Positions 63,246 through 64,000 of a stretch of 64,000 nt of DNA are shown here, one piece after another (within the stretch, counting starts at the first letter, position 1; every line of letters starts with the position of its first letter). Below the pieces are notes generated by a model. That model had not been told where the DNA came from. It was given only the letters and a program-made list of their open reading frames with translations, and searched no databases. The stretch comes from CAYVIB01 sp964451365. Lineage in GTDB: Bacteria > Pseudomonadota > Gammaproteobacteria > Pseudomonadales > Cellvibrionaceae. Both the position numbers and the translations under genes were made by a program. The stretch spans positions 1-64,000 of the forward strand of contig CAYVIB010000009.1 of the NCBI GenBank assembly GCA_964451365.1, in the 5' to 3' direction.

Positions 63246-64000
63246 ATGCCCGCCCCGTTGCCACTCCCGCCCGTATATTTTATGACCGTTGTCCTGGTTT
63301 GTCTTGTTTTGCTGGGTTTTCTATCCATCCTGGTGGAGGACCTGATTCATATCGATAAAGCCAAAACCACTCTGTTTTTTGGTTCGCTGGTTTGGATTCT
63401 CTATTTTATCGTCCATCCGGCGGCAAGCGCCGATGACCTGACCCACCGCTTCAACGAAAACCTGCTGGATGTGGCCCTGCTATGGTTGTTCCTGTTCTCG
63501 TCCATGACGTTTGTGGTTTACCTTTCCGACAAGGGCGTCATTCAGACGGCAGTGCTGCGCTGGCTACCGCAACATATAAGCGAACGACGACTGCTTTTTA
63601 TCATGGTCGGCTTTGCCTTTGTGCTTTCCTCTTTTGTCGACAATATCACCACCACGCTGGTTTGTATCACGATTCTTTCGGGCCTGAACCTGTCCCCCAG
63701 GGTACTCATGCGTTTTCTGGTGCTGCTGGTATTTACCGTCAACTCCGGCGGAGTGTCATTGATTACCGGCGACGTCACCACTTTTATGATTTTTCTGGCC
63801 GGTAAACTCACCATCCCCGACCTTTTAAAACTCGTTATCCCCGCGTTTACTGCGGTTGTCCTGCTGGCCGCCATGCTGTCCTGGCCCATGAAAGGCGATG
63901 TCGTTATTCCACACCGGGCGGCGAGCGTCAGCCGCGGCGATATTGCTATCGCCGTGCTGTTCCTGGCGACGATCGCCGGCACAATCGCCGGCAACCTGCT
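63246..64000 (+). CDS. nhaD: NhaD-type Na+/H+ antiporter, 5' part (runs off window)
   Basis: An open frame from ATG 63246 (or ATG 63282, 12 codons later) continues without a stop to the window end, about 251 codons. It has many membrane helices, and SILVEDLIHIDKAKTTLFFGS near the N-terminus is typical of the ion-transporter superfamily branch of NhaD. SSFVDNITTTLVCITIL and VNSGGVSLITGDVTTFMIFLAG match the conserved NhaD motifs for ion binding. It should exchange sodium or lithium for protons at the inner membrane. No ribosome-binding site decides between the two starts. Confidence 0.85.
   Translation, partial: MPAPLPLPPVYFMTVVLVCLVLLGFLSILVEDLIHIDKAKTTLFFGSLVWILYFIVHPAASADDLTHRFNENLLDVALLWLFLFSSMTFVVYLSDKGVIQTAVLRWLPQHISERRLLFIMVGFAFVLSSFVDNITTTLVCITILSGLNLSPRVLMRFLVLLVFTVNSGGVSLITGDVTTFMIFLAGKLTIPDLLKLVIPAFTAVVLLAAMLSWPMKGDVVIPHRAASVSRGDIAIAVLFLATIAGTIAGNL

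Overview
The window looks like the chromosome of a free-living, probably marine-type gammaproteobacterium. Pseudomonad/Cellvibrio-like housekeeping genes (msrB-alaA, pdxB-xni-epmC, rlmM, gcvR, argS, dinG) sit beside GspAB type II secretion assembly factors, MSHA-type pilus genes, a bactofilin and two c-di-GMP signalling proteins. Cellvibrionales is my best guess, by inference from gene content only. Coding density is high, gene pairs often overlap by a few bases, and no prophage, integron, CRISPR array or complete insertion sequence is visible.

Layout: 1-62 holds a tRNA-Glu cut by the window edge, on the minus strand, with a clear sigma-70 promoter. 0.5-6.3 kb carries a coiled-coil membrane protein, msrB, alaA and a PAS-GGDEF-EAL protein, with two copies of a long palindromic intergenic element. 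6.5-11.2 kb is a tight minus-strand operon: epmC, xni, pdxB, an ATP-NAD kinase-like gene and an RlmI-like methyltransferase gene. 11.3-16 kb has small housekeeping genes (tusA, rlmM, yheU, gcvR, a MerR regulator). 16.1-18.6 kb is gspA-gspB. 18.9-26.3 kb is the minor-pilin end of an MSHA cluster (mshD, mshO, mshP and a giant glycine-rich MshQ). 26.5-29.8 kb has a Gfo/Idh/MocA oxidoreductase and a two-component system, bounded by inverted copies of a short dispersed repeat.

30.0-41.1 kb is the most coherent metabolic block. A minus-strand nitrate assimilation operon (cobA-nirB-nirD-nasA and a fused DmsB/DmsC-like membrane subunit) is divergent from molybdenum-cofactor genes (moaA-moaB-moeA). 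The shared intergenic region carries a near-perfect NtrC site and a sigma-54 -24/-12 promoter. The genes thus provide siroheme for NirB and steps of molybdenum-cofactor synthesis for NasA beside the enzymes that need them, under probable nitrogen-limitation control. The fused quinol-oxidase-like subunit suggests that the assimilatory nitrate reductase draws electrons from the quinone pool.

41.1-50 kb has a DUF1244 protein, a YdiJ-like FAD/Fe-S dehydrogenase, a TetR regulator, a DinB protein, a badly deleted Fic pseudogene that keeps a palindromic operator, purU, and an enoyl-CoA hydratase/2,4-dienoyl-CoA reductase pair. 50-64 kb has argS, a protein made of two duplicated methyltransferase-like halves, a bactofilin, an acyltransferase-dinG-yqcC operon, a REC-GGDEF-REC regulator, a serine hydrolase with a TPR tail, an acidic protein, a YqhA-type membrane protein, a lipoprotein and the start of a NhaD-type antiporter that runs off the end.
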